64,000 nucleotides of DNA, taken from Rhynchospora pubera. Taxonomy: Eukaryota; Streptophyta; Magnoliopsida; Poales; Cyperaceae. The stretch spans positions 189,208,742 through 189,272,741 of the forward strand of contig CM051460.1 of the NCBI GenBank assembly GCA_028095005.1, read 5' to 3'. The notes under the pieces were generated by a model, which made no database searches, was not told the origin of the DNA, and worked only from the letters and a program-made list of their open reading frames with translations. Of this stretch, positions 1 through 12,857 are shown one piece after another. How positions within the stretch are numbered: position 1 is the stretch's first letter; the number at the start of each line of letters is the position of its first letter. Both the position numbers and the translations under genes were made by a program.

Positions 1-45
1 TAGGAAATAGTAGGAGTTTATGTACATTTTCAATAAAAGAGAATT

Positions 46-421
46 GCTAGTGTTCAATATAATGGACGGATAGGTCCGTCCAATACAATCGTTCTCACGA
101 TTCAAATTTTAAATGACCTATCCAAATTATTCATTATGTTCTCTAGATTGAAAATTTATAAGAAATCAATTTTTACAATTTTTTTACTGTTTTTTTATTT
201 TAGAAAATTCATGATATAAAAATTATGGATCGTCCAATATCAACGATTTTCTAAAGTACAAAAAATAGTAAAAAAATCAAAAAAAAATATAAAAGTTTGT
301 TTTTTATAAGTTTTCAATATGGAGAACATAATGAACAGTTCGGATCAGCCATTTGAAATTTAAAAATGTAAAAACTATCCTATTGGACAGTTTTCATCCG
401 CCCAATATATTGAACTCTAGC
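46..421. mobile_element. foldback (long inverted repeat) MITE, copy A
   Basis: The ends are inverted copies of each other: GCTAGTGTTCAATAT at the left and ATATTGAACTCTAGC at the right. The arms continue inward, where an arm with 'attcattatgttctc' pairs with 'gagaacataatgaac', so most of the element folds into one hairpin. There is no coding capacity and no clean target duplication. A diverged relative lies at about 965-1262. Confidence 0.65.
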
Positions 422-422
422 A

Positions 423-964
423 TTTCTATTTTCAATAATCAGACTATGATATTTTATTTATGTGAATATAGTAATGTTGTTAATTGTTATGCATCGTATG
501 ATTGATGAAGACGTCTTTATGGGCAATTGCTAATTTGCTATTATTCAGTAGCATTTTAATTCGATGTTTGAACGCATAGTACTTTATTATCATATATAAA
601 AAGAGTAAACGAGATCAATAGCCTTGATATATACATAGGTCAAGTTTGAATTTTTGTCCAGGATATATGGATCACATAGGGGGTCAAAAGTTGAGACAGC
701 GTGCCAGATCCTGACTGAAATGCACATTGATCCTGATCTTAGCCAGTGTCATCTCCACAATAATTTTAATCTATCATTTTTTTTATTTTAGAACCTTTAT
801 TCTTTCAATTTAAAATGTAAGAGCAATGACAACATAATTTTCCTTTTTTTTTCCCCTCTTGATTCACCTGATTTTGCTATATTCTAATTTTTCGGCAAAA
901 GTTACTCTAAAACTTTTTTTTTTCTAGAAACTAATTTTGATCTTATTGATAGAAGATAACTTGT
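423..964. other. AT-rich spacer
   Basis: No open frame, RNA gene or repeat boundary is recognised here. It separates two related foldback elements. Confidence 0.5.
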
Positions 965-1262
965 GCTAGAATTAAATGCCCTAGATACTTTGCCCGTCCA
1001 GTATGATTAGATATCAAATCTCGAATTTCAAATGACTAATTTTTTTAATCTCGTTAGAAATCAAACTTTACATTTTTTTAATATATTTATATTTTCTTTC
1101 TGATTTTTAGAAATTGATTGATGAAAGATTATGAATCGTCCAATAATTACGATTTTCTAAATAAATAATAAAAATTCAAAATATATATATAAAATGATAT
1201 TTCAATGTGAAGAACACAATAAACGACTTGAATGATAAATTGCAATTTTGACGAGCTCATCG
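965..1262. mobile_element. foldback MITE, diverged copy of the element at 46-421
   Basis: The right half repeats the order seen in the first element: 'atcgtccaat', then 'acgattttctaaa', then an A-rich run, then 'gaagaacacaataaacga'. The inverted pairing of the arms is weaker than in copy A. Boundaries are approximate. Confidence 0.45.
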
Positions 1263-1734
1263 TTAAAACGTGTTAGGGTAATGTACATTGGGCGAAGATT
1301 GCCTCTTATTAATATTTAAGTTAAATAGTAACGAGGCCTTATCCTAATCTTGAACAAAAAATAAATAAAAGGGTGGTTTATAAACAAAGCACACAACGTA
1401 ATATTATTGCATTAATTATGATAATCATTTAAATTGCATATTTCGAAGCCAAATCGTACAGGTCCAAGTCCAAAATATCAGGCGCTGCAGTGGTGGATTC
1501 ATGAAGTATTGAACGATCCTCGATCAGATTTTGTTTTGAAGTGCGTGCTAGTTTTAAATTCTAAGCTTAAATCAAAATGGGCACGCGGCCTACTTAATTA
1601 TGAATGATGATAAGTTAGGCGGTGCTGTCTGCATTTGTGTCACTAATGGATAGAATAGACATTGACCTCCTTTGTTATCCGTGTGCCATCTTTGCCATTT
1701 ATGGCTAACGTCCAGTTTCATATTATAGAATTAT

Positions 1735-2027
1735 TTTTCGAGATTCAAAATTAAAATGTTCAATTCGAATCGTTCAAGCTGATCATCATATTGAAATATT
1801 TTGGAGACCAAATTTTATATTTTCTTTTAAAAATTTTTTTCTGCTACTTATTATGATATTTAAAAAAAAACATTATAATTGGAGTATTTCAGATTCTCCA
1901 ATTTGAAAATATCATAATAAATAGTAAAAAATTTTGAAAAAATATAAAATTTGGTCTCAAAAGATATTTTAATATGGTGATCAACTTGAACAGTTTGGAT
2001 TGACCGATTGAATTTTGGATCTCTAAA
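1735..2027. mobile_element. foldback MITE with long inverted arms
   Basis: The left arm (cgagattcaaaattaaaat ... ttcaagctgatcatcatatt ... ggagaccaaattttatat) is the reverse complement, with few changes, of the right arm (atataaaatttggtctc ... aatatggtgatcaacttgaa ... attttggatctc). The centre is a short AT-rich loop. There is no coding capacity. Confidence 0.65.
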
Positions 2028-3936
2028 AATGACTCAAAAGAGAAATGGATGACATTGTCATTTATGGCACATTAGTCATTTTCTCTCTCTATAATTATAT
2101 ACATATAGAATATTCGTGAAAGATCATTTAACTTTCAAATATGCATCTCTCACTTAAAAAGCATTATTTTCTTACACTTCACATTATTATTCAATTTATT
2201 AGTTGAAAGAAAGAGAGATATAAATAAAAATGTAAGAAAGAAAAGAGTAAAATAAAATGTTAGTAAACAACTAATTTGTTCTTTTTTTGTTTGGTAATTT
2301 GAGAGTCGAAATAAAAGAAATCGTAATTTCACATAGATCACAACATTTTTTTTCCTTCCCTCCCTTTTTTAATGTCGAAAGAAGAAATAACAAAGTGATT
2401 TACTAAAAACAAAATCCTACATTCCTACTTCCCAAATCGGAATTTCTGATTGTAGACATTATCTTGAATTTAGTCAATTCATTAGACAGGGAAGATAAAG
2501 AGATACATACAATTCCTGCTTCCCAAAATTTTTTTCCGTTTCTGGTTCTTTGGTCGTAAGTGGGAACTCTTATCAATTTATCATAATGAAATAAGTATTA
2601 TTTTCTGGAAATCGTGAAAGCAATAACACCAGACAGCTTAATAAAATATATCTGGGGACTAATATGGTGTATGTACATATGTGGATTACTCTTTACTAAT
2701 TTTGATTTTGCTCCTCAAATTATTGGCCAAAGGAGGGAGCCTTTTGTTTTGCTTTTCCCAAAACCAGTGGGCTTAATCCACTGTTAGGCAAAACTATGGA
2801 TAACACACGTCAGCTTGGCCTAACTTCACTTATCTCCACGTTTCCAAATGTAGAACTATATACCAATCAGTACTAGCTCCTTGCCGAACGTATGAAATAA
2901 CTCATTAATTCAATGCCATTTTCTAGTATTGAATCTGAGAAGATAAAACAACAAGAAATATATTGTAGTTTATTTTAAGGAAAAAAATTCACTATAAATG
3001 TAATTTACTTCTATTTTATTTTTTTTATTTTTTATTTTTTTATTTGCTTTTTTCCTGGGGATTTGATCGTCTAAAAACTACCAATGAATGTACTTTTTTC
3101 ATATCAGCGAACCCTGCACAAATAATATAAACTATGTGAAAAATTATATATATACATGTCAGATATATTTTGTGCATAGTTCACACGCGTCGCAATTCAC
3201 TCTAGGTTGGCAAAATCCTTGCAGAAAAGCGACAATTGGTAAGCCCCATAATTACGTGACGTTGTTAATTAACGAAATTTGAATCGATTGTATTACCATC
3301 GATTTTTTTAAATTTTAATTCACTTTTAGCATCTCATCTGTGAAAACTTGAACGACAAATTAACCATACATTTTGGCGCAATGTAGGTGTTATGTAGTTT
3401 GCATGTACTTGTCCTTTTTCTTTCTTTGGAAAAGGAGTTTGCATATACTTGTCAGCTTGAAAAAGAGGGGCATGAAGCAACAGAAACACAGTAATAAAAA
3501 AAAAGATTATTTTGTACATTTTTGTATTAATAAAAAAAGAACACACGCGCACATTATCGAGTCCTTCACAAATTAACCGACAACTTGTCATTTGCAATCT
3601 ATTTCGAAAGCACACGTACGTACGCTTGTTATTTCAAACGTCAATCAATCAATCAATTACATATATTAATCCTGATCCACTCGCTAATAATCCGGATCCG
3701 CTACTATCGGGAAATGGTTGTCCATTCATTTCCTGAATTACAGCTGAGGGTCCAAGCTTGCTATCACGTGCGCTTCAGCAAGAAACGGACACGTGCACCT
3801 CTTCTTCACACTTTTTTTTTCCTTTTTTAATTCTTTCCTTACTTTATTTTACTGAGCCGCTAAAGACATACAACACAGTCAACAGAAGATCCCACATTCA
3901 TGACATTTGATGAGAGAGGTTCTCTATATATAAAGA
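2028..3936. other. AT-rich intergenic DNA
   Basis: Short open frames of 60-90 codons occur on both strands but lack codon bias, recognisable motifs or splice context, so I treat them as chance. A TATA-like string at about 3924-3933 lies next to the following MITE and has no gene behind it. Confidence 0.5.
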
Positions 3937-4668
3937 CCCCGTTTGTTTGTGATTTAAAGGGTGCATAACTTAAGTTATGCGCTCTTTAGTCACCAAACAC
4001 CTCTTACATAAGATGTCTCGAGGGTACATAACTTATGCAACCAAAATAGGTTGCATAAGTTATGCATGGTCCCCTTTAATTTTTTTTTCCAACAATACCC
4101 CTTAAAAATAATTAATAATATTATTTAATAATTAACAAATAATTAATAAATAATAATATTTAACAAGTAAAAATAACTATTAAAAATCATAATTAATAAT
4201 AATAACTAATTAAATAAAAATTATTAATAAAATTTTTTTTTATTAAGTAATTAATAATACTTCATAATAATAAAATGATTTCTTATTATCATTAATAATT
4301 AATTTTTATAATAATTAATAATTAAAAATAATTAATCATTAACAAATAATTAATATTAATAAATAAATAAATAAATAAATAATATTTAATAAGCAACAAT
4401 AATTGTTAAAAAAATAATTAATAATAAAGGTTAATTATTATAATTAATAATATTTAACAAGTAATATTAATTATTAATAATAATGATTTAAGAATAATAA
4501 TTAATTAAAGGCATGAATATAAGGGCAATTTAGTCTTTTGATATGAATATATGCATGTATTAACTTAGTCATCCTTACTACACAACCAAACATCTATTAC
4601 ATAACACTACATAAATATTTAAGTATCCTTAACTTATGCAATCCCTTACTATACAAACAAACGCCCCC
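3937..4668. mobile_element. MITE with CGTTTGTTTGT termini and an AT-rich interior
   Basis: The left end reads ccccgtttgtttgt ... gcataacttaagttatgc. The right end, in reverse complement, reads gggggcgtttgtttgt ... gcataagttaagg. About 450 bp of the interior is built from 'aataattaataat'-like strings. No transposase is present. The superfamily is unresolved because no convincing target duplication can be assigned. Confidence 0.6.
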
Positions 4669-5631
4669 AAAGGCTCTAAATAGAGAAGGAATACAATTGT
4701 GGGACTAAAGGAAAACTCAAAACCAGACCGTATTTGTGTTCCTCCTGGAACTCTTCTCCATTTTCATGAAAAATGGACACATCCGTTCTGAACATTTTTA
4801 ACAAAAAAAAAATTAATTATTACAGGATCTTTAAAAAATTATTACGGCTTCAAAATTTATACCCATCCTGAATGATGTATGACGAATTTATTCATATAAA
4901 ATTTTCGAATTATCGATTTTGAAAATATTTAAATAACTTTGAAAATGTCATGATATTTTATTTCCATGGTTTCATAAATATGATTTTCTTTTCTATTATT
5001 TCAAAGAATTACTAAATTTATTTCTGGGTGAAATTTTATTTCCATACTCACAAAATTATAAAGAGTTCAAAAATACAGTGCCTTCAAAATTCTAAATTTT
5101 TTGCGTTAAATTTGAACTGGTTTCCGTTCACTGGAAAATACCGCAAAATATTTCATAAATATTTCGTGTGATTTCTAACATTAAATTTTTATGTCATAAT
5201 TCAAAATATTTCATATGATTTTTGTCATTTTAAAATAGCGCGGAATTATTTTTTTACCTTATAAAACGTTTGGTTTTTTTATCAGAATTTATTTTTGCAT
5301 TTTAAATTATATGGATGACAGAAAAATAATTTATCAAACAATATACTATTTTATGATCCAAATAATAAAAAAAATAGATCGCGAAACATGCGAAACCCCG
5401 CTAGTCCAATTCAATCCCCGCTTTTATGAGTTATCTTACCTATAATAATAAAAATGAGTGGACGGACCCGAAATATGCGTGGATGGACCCGAAAGATGCA
5501 ATTGAAAATGTGCTTATTTTAATATATATTTTATAGGGTATTATTCAAGAGATGTCTTACCAAAAAATGCAATTAGGTGGATGTCTCAAAGGATGCGATT
5601 AAAAAGGTGTTTATTTTAGCATATATTCTAT
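4669..5631. other. AT-rich spacer
   Basis: No gene or bounded repeat is recognised. A decayed direct repeat ('agatgtctcacca/aaagatgcaatt' types) recurs at 5550-5610, 6070-6110 and 6655-6800, suggesting an old repeat family. Confidence 0.4.
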
Positions 5632-6060
5632 GAGCAAGATTCCAATACCAACATTTGGTTGCCCCCAAATGCCAACATTCCATTAATTAGTTACTTTTTC
5701 AAAATTTAAAATTGCATCGCCAAATCCAAATCGTTCATCTTATTTAATTTAATAACCGATGCGTTTCATATAAGTTTTGTTAATTTTAGAGTTTATTTGA
5801 TACTCCATCAAGAGGTAGAAAAATAAACGAACCTTATTAATATGATAGATTCATTCTAATACGTTCATGTTTTAGCATTTGATGGAGTATCAAATAAACT
5901 CTAAAATTTACAAAACTTATATGAAAACACACCGGTCGTTAAATTAAATAAGATGAACGGTTTGGATTTGACATAACTATTTTAAATTTTAAAAAAATAA
6001 CTAAAAAGTAGAAAGTTGGTATTTAGGGGCAACAAAAATGTTGGCACTGGAACTTTGCTC
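5632..6060. mobile_element. Mutator-type foldback MITE with 9-bp target duplication
   Basis: The termini are GAGCAAGATTCCAATACCAAC and its near-perfect inverse at the right end. The inverted arms run about 190 bp each around a short loop. The element is flanked by identical 9-bp copies of atattctat at 5623-5631 and 6061-6069, the duplication length typical of Mutator-like transposition. It is non-coding, and a transcript would form a very long hairpin. Confidence 0.8.
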
Positions 6061-6160
6061 ATATTCTATATAGTGTCATTTAAAAGATATCTCGTCAAAA
6101 GATGCATCGAGTGGATACCTCCTCCATAAAAGTGTGCATACATATTAGGAAATGAAAAAC

Positions 6161-6310
6161 AGGTGTGTTTGGATGAGCATGGAATAAGGAACAAGAATAA
6201 GAAATTTCGGTATGAGTGTTTATTCTTATTCTTGTGCAACCCAAACAACACAAGAATAAGAAATTTGGACCCTTATTCCTATACTAACAAAACCATGGTA
6301 TAAGAATAAA
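6161..6310. mobile_element. MITE of the GTGTGTTTGGATGAGC family, degraded copy
   Basis: About 110 bp match, in reverse complement, the right two thirds of the element at 16569-16738, including the strings 'cttattcttgtgcaaccc' and 'aacacaagaataag'. The right terminus is not clean, so the copy is decayed or rearranged. Confidence 0.6.
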
Positions 6311-9300
6311 AAATTTGGATAAGACGTGATACGAGCGCTAGTCACAAAATTTTGCCCGGCAACAAATTCGAAGACGAAAAATACACGGGGCATGAATTTT
6401 GTTCTATGTAATAGCAAGTTTAATCATTTATGAATTTTATTTTTACATTTAAAGATTTTTTTAAAATTGTAAAAAAAAAGAATTATATAGTGTGTAAAAT
6501 ATGTAATGGAATTATTATTGTTTCTATTTTACTAATTCACTTTTCACTTCAATCAATTAGAATTTACATTACATTTCATGCAATAAAAATGTTTGGATGG
6601 AATCAAAGGATGCTATTGAAAGGTGCTTAGTTTAACATATATTCCATAGAGTTCCATTTAAGAGATGTCTCACAAAAGAATGCAATCGAATAGATGCCTC
6701 AAAGGGTGCGCGATTAAAAAAAGTACATTTTTTTAACATATATTTCATAAGGTGTCATTTAAGAGATGTATCGTTAAATTATGCAATCAAGAGAAGACCT
6801 CCTTCACTAAAGGATGGCAACATATCTTATCTATCTATAGTATCTCCCTTATTCAAATTTTCATCAATCGTTTTTTAATTTTCGAAATGACAAATGTAAT
6901 AAATACCACATCATTATCAAATAAAAATTTAGGTGTGATACGTGTGCAGGTGATGAAAATTTGGCCTACTAATTAGATTCAAAGAATGAAAATACATGAG
7001 GCATTAATTTTCTATTTTTCTTCTGTTAAACAGTAAGGTAATTTTTTTATAAATTTTATTTTACAATTACAGAATTTTTGAAATTGTATAAAAAAAATGA
7101 ACAATACAATGCGTAAAATTTATAATGGACTATTCTTCAATATAATATTATTTTTATTTTACTTATTCATTTTTCACTATTGAATTTACAATTTTATAAT
7201 TATTACTTTTCTTTCGTGATAAGAATATCAGTTTATCAAATATCTTAAATAGCAAATATGCTCTTAAAAATTAGATCCTTTCTATTAAAAAATCATTTAT
7301 TCAAAATCATCTATCAACTTAAAAAAAATTAACTATACAAATTTTCATATATTGTTTATAATAAATTTCAATATCGTGGAGCCAGATCTAATAAATTATT
7401 CAAGGCCGAAAATCTTTTTTTTTTCCATTTTTCTTAAGAATAGGCCATGAATAGAGGATAGGACTTCGAACTTTATCGGCCTACTTTTCGCTCTCAAAAT
7501 TCGAAATGTGAATGCTGATATTTCCAAGTTAGATTAAAGCTTCTGATATTCCAAAGATTTATCATATCTCACTAAGAGTAGAGCGTGTTAAATATTCTAA
7601 CCATGTGAATTCTTATTAAATAAGATGACTATTAGATTTTAATTGTATCTCATCCATTAATTTGAATAAGCTAGAATTGTCTATGATATGTTTTCTTTCT
7701 CTACAAGTTAACTAGCTTAATTAATGCAAAATAACTTCAATTGATAACTAAATAATTTTGAAACTAATCTTTGGTCTGGCAGTCAAGGAAGCATATATAC
7801 TTTAAAACTGATCAAAGAAAAATATCTCGTGAATATTTTGAAATTACGAGAGTTTTAGAAGAAAAATAAAAGAAAGATAATTTTTCCATTGCTTCTGCAA
7901 TTACAGATATTATTTCGAACCTAATTTTTGGTTAAAAAATTTGAATCCTATCTTATATAAGTTTAATTCAGACAATTGAAAGGTCCATAAATTATTTTTT
8001 TTCCTGAAAATGTATCTACAACATAACATCTAATTTAGATACAGTATAACAATATTTACCGAACCAATTTTAAAACAATATAATTTAAAAAAAATCATGA
8101 AAAATTAAATATATCTATAATAACAATACAAAATCTAAAATGATATATTAAATATGCAAAATAATAATTCAATAAAAAAAGTAAAGATTGCAACAATTCC
8201 CTATGAGTTTTTATTTCTGATAATTTTGCATAATATGTTCATTAGAAATCTCATTGAACATTTTCTGATTTTCTAAGAATTTTTCTAATTTACATACGGG
8301 TCCTACTTCAAATAAAAAAAAATAATTTAGTCCAGGTCAAAGTGTGGCTTCGCCTCTGGTTGGAAGACTCATAATATCAATTCTATCTGGACGACAAGAC
8401 GATGATAATAATAATAATAATAATAATACTAAATATCATATTATAATATTAATTTAAAATAATTTGTAACCAAACCTTTTAAAGAAAGGGGTCGACTAGA
8501 CACTTTATAGGAAAAAAGGGGGAAGTTAAACAAGTATACATGTGCAATATGCAATATAATAACATATATTATTAAAAAAGAATATCATTGGACCCAAGTT
8601 CTTAAATAATTTGAAAGAGACGAAACTAAAGAGCTTTTGTGGTCATTTAGAGCGGGTACGTTGTTCGCTTGGGTCCAGGCCAACTTGTGTGTAATAATAT
8701 ACTCATTTTATTATAATAATTATTGTATATTATCTGCATGTCTAAAAAAGCTATTGTATCATGGGCCATTTCAGAAAAATGTTATTCGGCAAAATGTTAT
8801 TTCTTTCTATTACCAATTTTCGAACTACTTCATGGACGAAATTAATCATCCATTTCAGAAAAACTCTGCAACCATTTCAAAAGAAAAATCATAATGTCGT
8901 ACCATGGTCCAGTAGCCATGCATTCCTAGAGATTTATGTCAGTTTCTGTAATTAACCAAATTAATATTCATCAATCCTTTTTAAAATATCAAATATTTGT
9001 GTACCCTGAATCCAAATCGACTGTCATATCTGATCGATATATTTAAAATATCAGACCCACAATTCTGCATTAATAATAATTCGTTTGACAGAAAGAATTG
9101 AAGTTTTTTTTTTCTTTTTTTGCTTTCGGTTTTCTTGATATATATAGTTTATTATCGATAAATAATACGTAGGTCTCACATTAAAACTGGAGCTGTTTTT
9201 CTCATGGATGGAATGCAAAGAAGAAACAAATTAATATAGAAAATAACAAACCTTATAAATTAAAATAATTTAAAAAGATATTTAATTGGAGAATAATATG

Positions 9301-9440
9301 AATATTTTTTTAAAAAGATTTTCTATAACCTCATAAAATTATATTTTATGAATCTTCAAATAAGAACAACCGAAAAGATTTTTTTTAAAAAAAATCTCCC
9401 TTTCGATTCTTTCCATCCCTGCTGCTCTTCACATTTCTTC
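6311..9440. other. AT-rich intergenic DNA
   Basis: No gene is seen in about 3 kb. The longest frames (60-85 codons) have no recognisable motif. An (ATA)n run at about 8404-8429 is a microsatellite. Confidence 0.5.
8403..8429. repeat. (ATA)n microsatellite
   Basis: Eight to nine uninterrupted trinucleotide units of ATA/AAT follow 'gatgat'. Confidence 0.85.
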
Positions 9441-9565
9441 CGGGAATTTTATATGTCAAATTTTTTATAAACAATCCAAATTCTTCACAAAGTTATACAC
9501 TTTTCAATAAATTTATGCTTAGGAATTGCAAAATTTTCAAATTCCTACAATATCCAAACGGCCCC
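9441..9565. mobile_element. Tourist-like MITE, left end missing
   Basis: It carries the family core 'acaatccaaattcttcacaa' followed by 'agttatacac', and a right terminus ending ccaaacggcccc. It matches the copy at 15051-15213 in reverse complement, but the left terminal repeat is not recognisable. Confidence 0.65.
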
Positions 9566-10728
9566 ATAAGTTATAAAATCTGAAGCAGGCATAGGGTGAA
9601 TCTAGGTGGTGAACACGGGGAACATCGTCCCCCATTTAATTATCGAATAAGCATAATATTGCATATTTCTATAATTGAAGAAGATTTATGTCTCACCCCC
9701 AAAAAATAAGAAAAGCGTTCTATTGTTCACCCTTTAATTATAATCGAATTATTTAGTTGTAATCATTATATTAATACCAATTTTTCTGGCTCCACTGAGG
9801 CAAGTAAGAATTAAAGCTAATTCTTAAAGTTTAGATCTAAATTTTGCACAAGAATACGTAAACTTTTATTATAAATAGTTATCATGATATGATTATGCAT
9901 ATACCTCGTTAGTTAAAATCTATTTAACTTTTTTGTAAGGGAAAAAAAAAGTTTTTAGGCAATTTCTTAGTTTTTTTTGTAAAAGTTGCTTAATGATCCC
10001 TACACTTTTAAATTCATTAGATTTTAGGTTTAAAATTCAAGTCTAATAAATTTCAAGCATCAATTTTTATTGAAGAGTTTTTGCTCTATCCGATCAGCTC
10101 AACTAGACAATTTCAACTATAGTTCTTTATTGAAATAAAATAACACAAATCACATATTTTTAAATCTGAATCAAATCCAAATCACATTTCCGTTTTCACA
10201 TATGTGGTCAATGATCAATCAAATAGCATCCCAAATCACATTGCGATTTTTTAGTATTGAAGAGGAAAATAATATTGATCGTAAGAAGTGCCATTATAAT
10301 TACGATAAACCTGACAACGATGCCAATTCCTCGCCCAATCCGACCTTATCAGATTCTGTCTCTTTTCATCAATATGGTCCGCATCCCTATCCAAATTTAA
10401 TTTTGTGCTCGAATACTGTACCTCTACTTTTTTTGTACAGTTTACTATCGTAATAACTCATTTTACTTCATATTAAAAATATTAAATTGTCATATGTAAT
10501 TATCTAAACAACAAAAAACATCAAATCTACAAAGTGGCATTTGTAATATTCGGAAAACCGGAAGCAGAATTCCCAAAAAGCGGCACCGACGCCGGTATGC
10601 AAAAATACCAAGTCTGGACATCCTAAAATCAAAGCAAAAATAATAGTGCATCAAGTTGTGTAGACCAAAAATAACTCATGAAAGCTAGGTTACTTATTTC
10701 TTATCCCACCATAACCACAGCCTAAACC
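9566..10728. other. spacer and probable upstream region of the first RING gene
   Basis: No coding region is recognised. An 83-codon frame at 10202-10453 lacks any known motif and is not called a gene. The last few hundred bases are less AT-rich and lead into the promoter of the gene at 10843. Confidence 0.4.
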
Positions 10729-10730
10729 CC

Positions 10731-10738
10731 ATATAAAT
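10731..10738 (+). promoter_or_regulatory. TATA box of the RING-H2 gene at 10843
   Basis: The string 'atataaat' lies about 105 bp before the start codon, in a C-rich, otherwise neutral context. This fits a 5' leader of about 75 nt. Confidence 0.55.
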
Positions 10739-10842
10739 ACCCTACCCCTCTATTATAATCCATTATACTCGGTACCAAACTTCTTTGCCCATCCTCAGAA
10801 TTGAGTCCCCACAAAACAAAAGAAAACAACGATATTACAACC

Positions 10843-11358
10843 ATGAACCTAGATACATTTGCCATCATATTCCTCTTTCTTCCTTGCTTCCTTCTACTGA
10901 TAATCATCAGCGAGGCGGTAACCCGATTCGTAACACGTGTCATGCAGATGCATGCCCGGTCCCACTTCGACTGGCCACAAGACTCCTTATTCAGCCGCGA
11001 GGGCCATGTTGCTCCGAAACCATCGCTGTTTCAACAATGCAAACAACAATTATGCGTCAAGCAATACAAGTGTGGTACCGGGCAGCATTGGGAGCCAGAA
11101 CGGTGCGTGTTTTGCTTGAGTGACGTCTCGGATGGAGAGGAGATAAGAGAGTTGCGGTGTCGGCATATATTCCACCGTGCTTGCCTCGACACGTGGCTGG
11201 AGCACAGATGGGCCACGTGCCCCATCTGCCGGGATTGCTTGTTGCCGACCGAGGAAAAGGCTTCCTCGGCTGCAGTTACTGACATGAATGATGACGAGAT
11301 AGAGGACATGGGGATTGCATTCGTCTCCTATTATCGTCCTAGTTGGTGGATGTGGTGA
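10843..11358 (+). CDS. membrane-anchored RING-H2 finger protein (probable E3 ubiquitin ligase)
   Basis: A single-exon gene of 171 aa. The ATG at 10843 is used because the same frame upstream has only a TTG at 10801. Residues 5-22 are a hydrophobic membrane anchor. A basic/linker region follows. The RING-H2 zinc-binding set is complete: C88, C91, C106, H108, H111, C114, C126, C129, with W120 of the DTW signature. The tail is acidic and ends in aromatic residues (YYRPSWWMW). Proteins of this plan (short, one N-terminal membrane helix, C-terminal RING-H2, as in the RHA/ATL-like groups) act with an E2 enzyme to ubiquitinate substrates. The substrate cannot be read from sequence. It appears intact and is the only complete one of three RING-H2 genes in the window. 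The family assignment is firm; the subgroup is not. Confidence 0.88.
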   Translation: MNLDTFAIIFLFLPCFLLLIIISEAVTRFVTRVMQMHARSHFDWPQDSLFSREGHVAPKPSLFQQCKQQLCVKQYKCGTGQHWEPERCVFCLSDVSDGEEIRELRCRHIFHRACLDTWLEHRWATCPICRDCLLPTEEKASSAAVTDMNDDEIEDMGIAFVSYYRPSWWMW

Positions 11359-11432
11359 TTGGGGAATTTTGCATCCATACACTAAGAAGATGTTCAAATT
11401 GCTCCGTTGTCAAATTAGGAGGCTTTGGATGT

Positions 11433-11438
11433 AAATAA
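11433..11438 (+). terminator. poly(A) signal of the RING-H2 gene
   Basis: AATAAA lies 75 nt after the stop codon of the gene ending at 11358. A second AATAAA near 11966 could serve a longer transcript. Confidence 0.5.
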
Positions 11439-11449
11439 AGAAAACGAGA

Positions 11450-12857
11450 AAACTTGCGAAGCCGTTTGAATGCCAATATTGATGGTGGAGTTCATAGAGC
11501 AATGAGGGGAGGAAAAAGGACTTCCTCAAGGTAACTTTGCAAATATTAACTCTTGAAGGGTTTTCATACAAAATTTGATGAGCCATCATCGCCGGTCAAC
11601 GGGTATCACCAGTCATTTCATCTCCAGTCTTGAAAACTGGAGTTATCCATTTCCTTTCTTGGCGCTCCTAATCTCGTATCATCACTCAACAGAAAAATAA
11701 ACTTTGTCGACTAAGATGTAGAATTTTCCAGTAAGTACTGTTCTTATGCAAAGTCTTCTATGCAGTATTAGTTTCTATCTGATACTTGCTTTCGAGAAGA
11801 CGTTAATCACAGGCGGCGTTTGTATTTTTGTACAGTATGTGTAATTAGTTGAAATTTTCCTTTCCTAGAAGACTAGAACAGAAACTTATAAATTGTCCTT
11901 TTTCTCTTTCTCTATTTTTTTTTCTCTCTTGTAATTGTAATTAGGTGTGGTGTCATGGTAGTTAAATAAATATAAATATTGTACAACCCGTGATTGGCGC
12001 AGGTGTTGCTATGATGTACCTTTTTGTTGGAAAAATTATATCTATATAGGCTTTGGTCCTTTCAGACGCCAGAAAGTTCTTTGACAACATTGTCAAAACT
12101 CAAAACCTTTTCTTTTTCTTTAAATCATGTTTATATTTTGGTGCATCGTTTTCACCGGCATAAATTGGTACTTTCACCTTTTGTGGGTTAAGTTCGAGCT
12201 CAACCAAGAACTCATAAACATGATTTCTATTATATTAATTAGGAATAAATATTTATCAAGATTTTTTTGAAGAGTCAACTATTATTTTCAAGTTAATATT
12301 TTTTTCCCAAAAAGTTGTTTTTGTACTAGATCAAAAGATAAAATAAATTGAAATATATTGGCAACCACTGTTATTTAACCAATGCGGCAATCGGTTAAAC
12401 GGTTAGTAAAATTATAAAAGTAATAATATCCATATATTTGTGGTTTTTTTTATAACTTAGATGGATCGTTGACCCGTTGTATACTTTCACATAGTTTGAG
12501 AATCGTTTATCATAAATCAAGTGCCACACAAATAGAACCATTAATGCCTAATTAATAATTAAAATTTATTTTAAAAAAGCATCAACTTTGATGTCTATTT
12601 TAATCTTAAAGAAGGTTAAAACAAATTCATTGTTAATATAGCCTATACTTTTACTAAACTAATTTATTTTTTAATTTTTATTCTTATAAAAAAATTTGAG
12701 AAAAATAATTTTAATATATAAGTGGGCTACTAGAGTACATCAAGAACATCGAATCAAATTCGTTGTTTATTATTACGTTGGTCAGACGATTTTTTGTAAT
12801 TTAAACTCACAAATTTCTTTTTAGTGGACTTAAGCTCGAAATAGTTATAGTATTTTG
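11450..12857. other. 3' flank and AT-rich spacer
   Basis: The first 500 bp may be 3' untranslated sequence of the RING gene, being T-rich with a late AATAAA. Beyond about 12000 nothing is recognised. Confidence 0.4.

Noticed and set aside
10202..10453. 83-codon frame upstream of the RING gene
   Set aside because: Low complexity, no motif, and no promoter or poly(A) context.
10801..10842. Longer N-terminus for the RING gene starting at 10801
   Set aside because: The codon at 10801 is TTG, not ATG. The first ATG in frame is at 10843, directly before the membrane helix.
11031..11397. Minus-strand frames of 92 and 115 codons
   Set aside because: They are antisense shadows of the RING-H2 gene at 10843-11358, which has complete zinc ligands in the plus frame.
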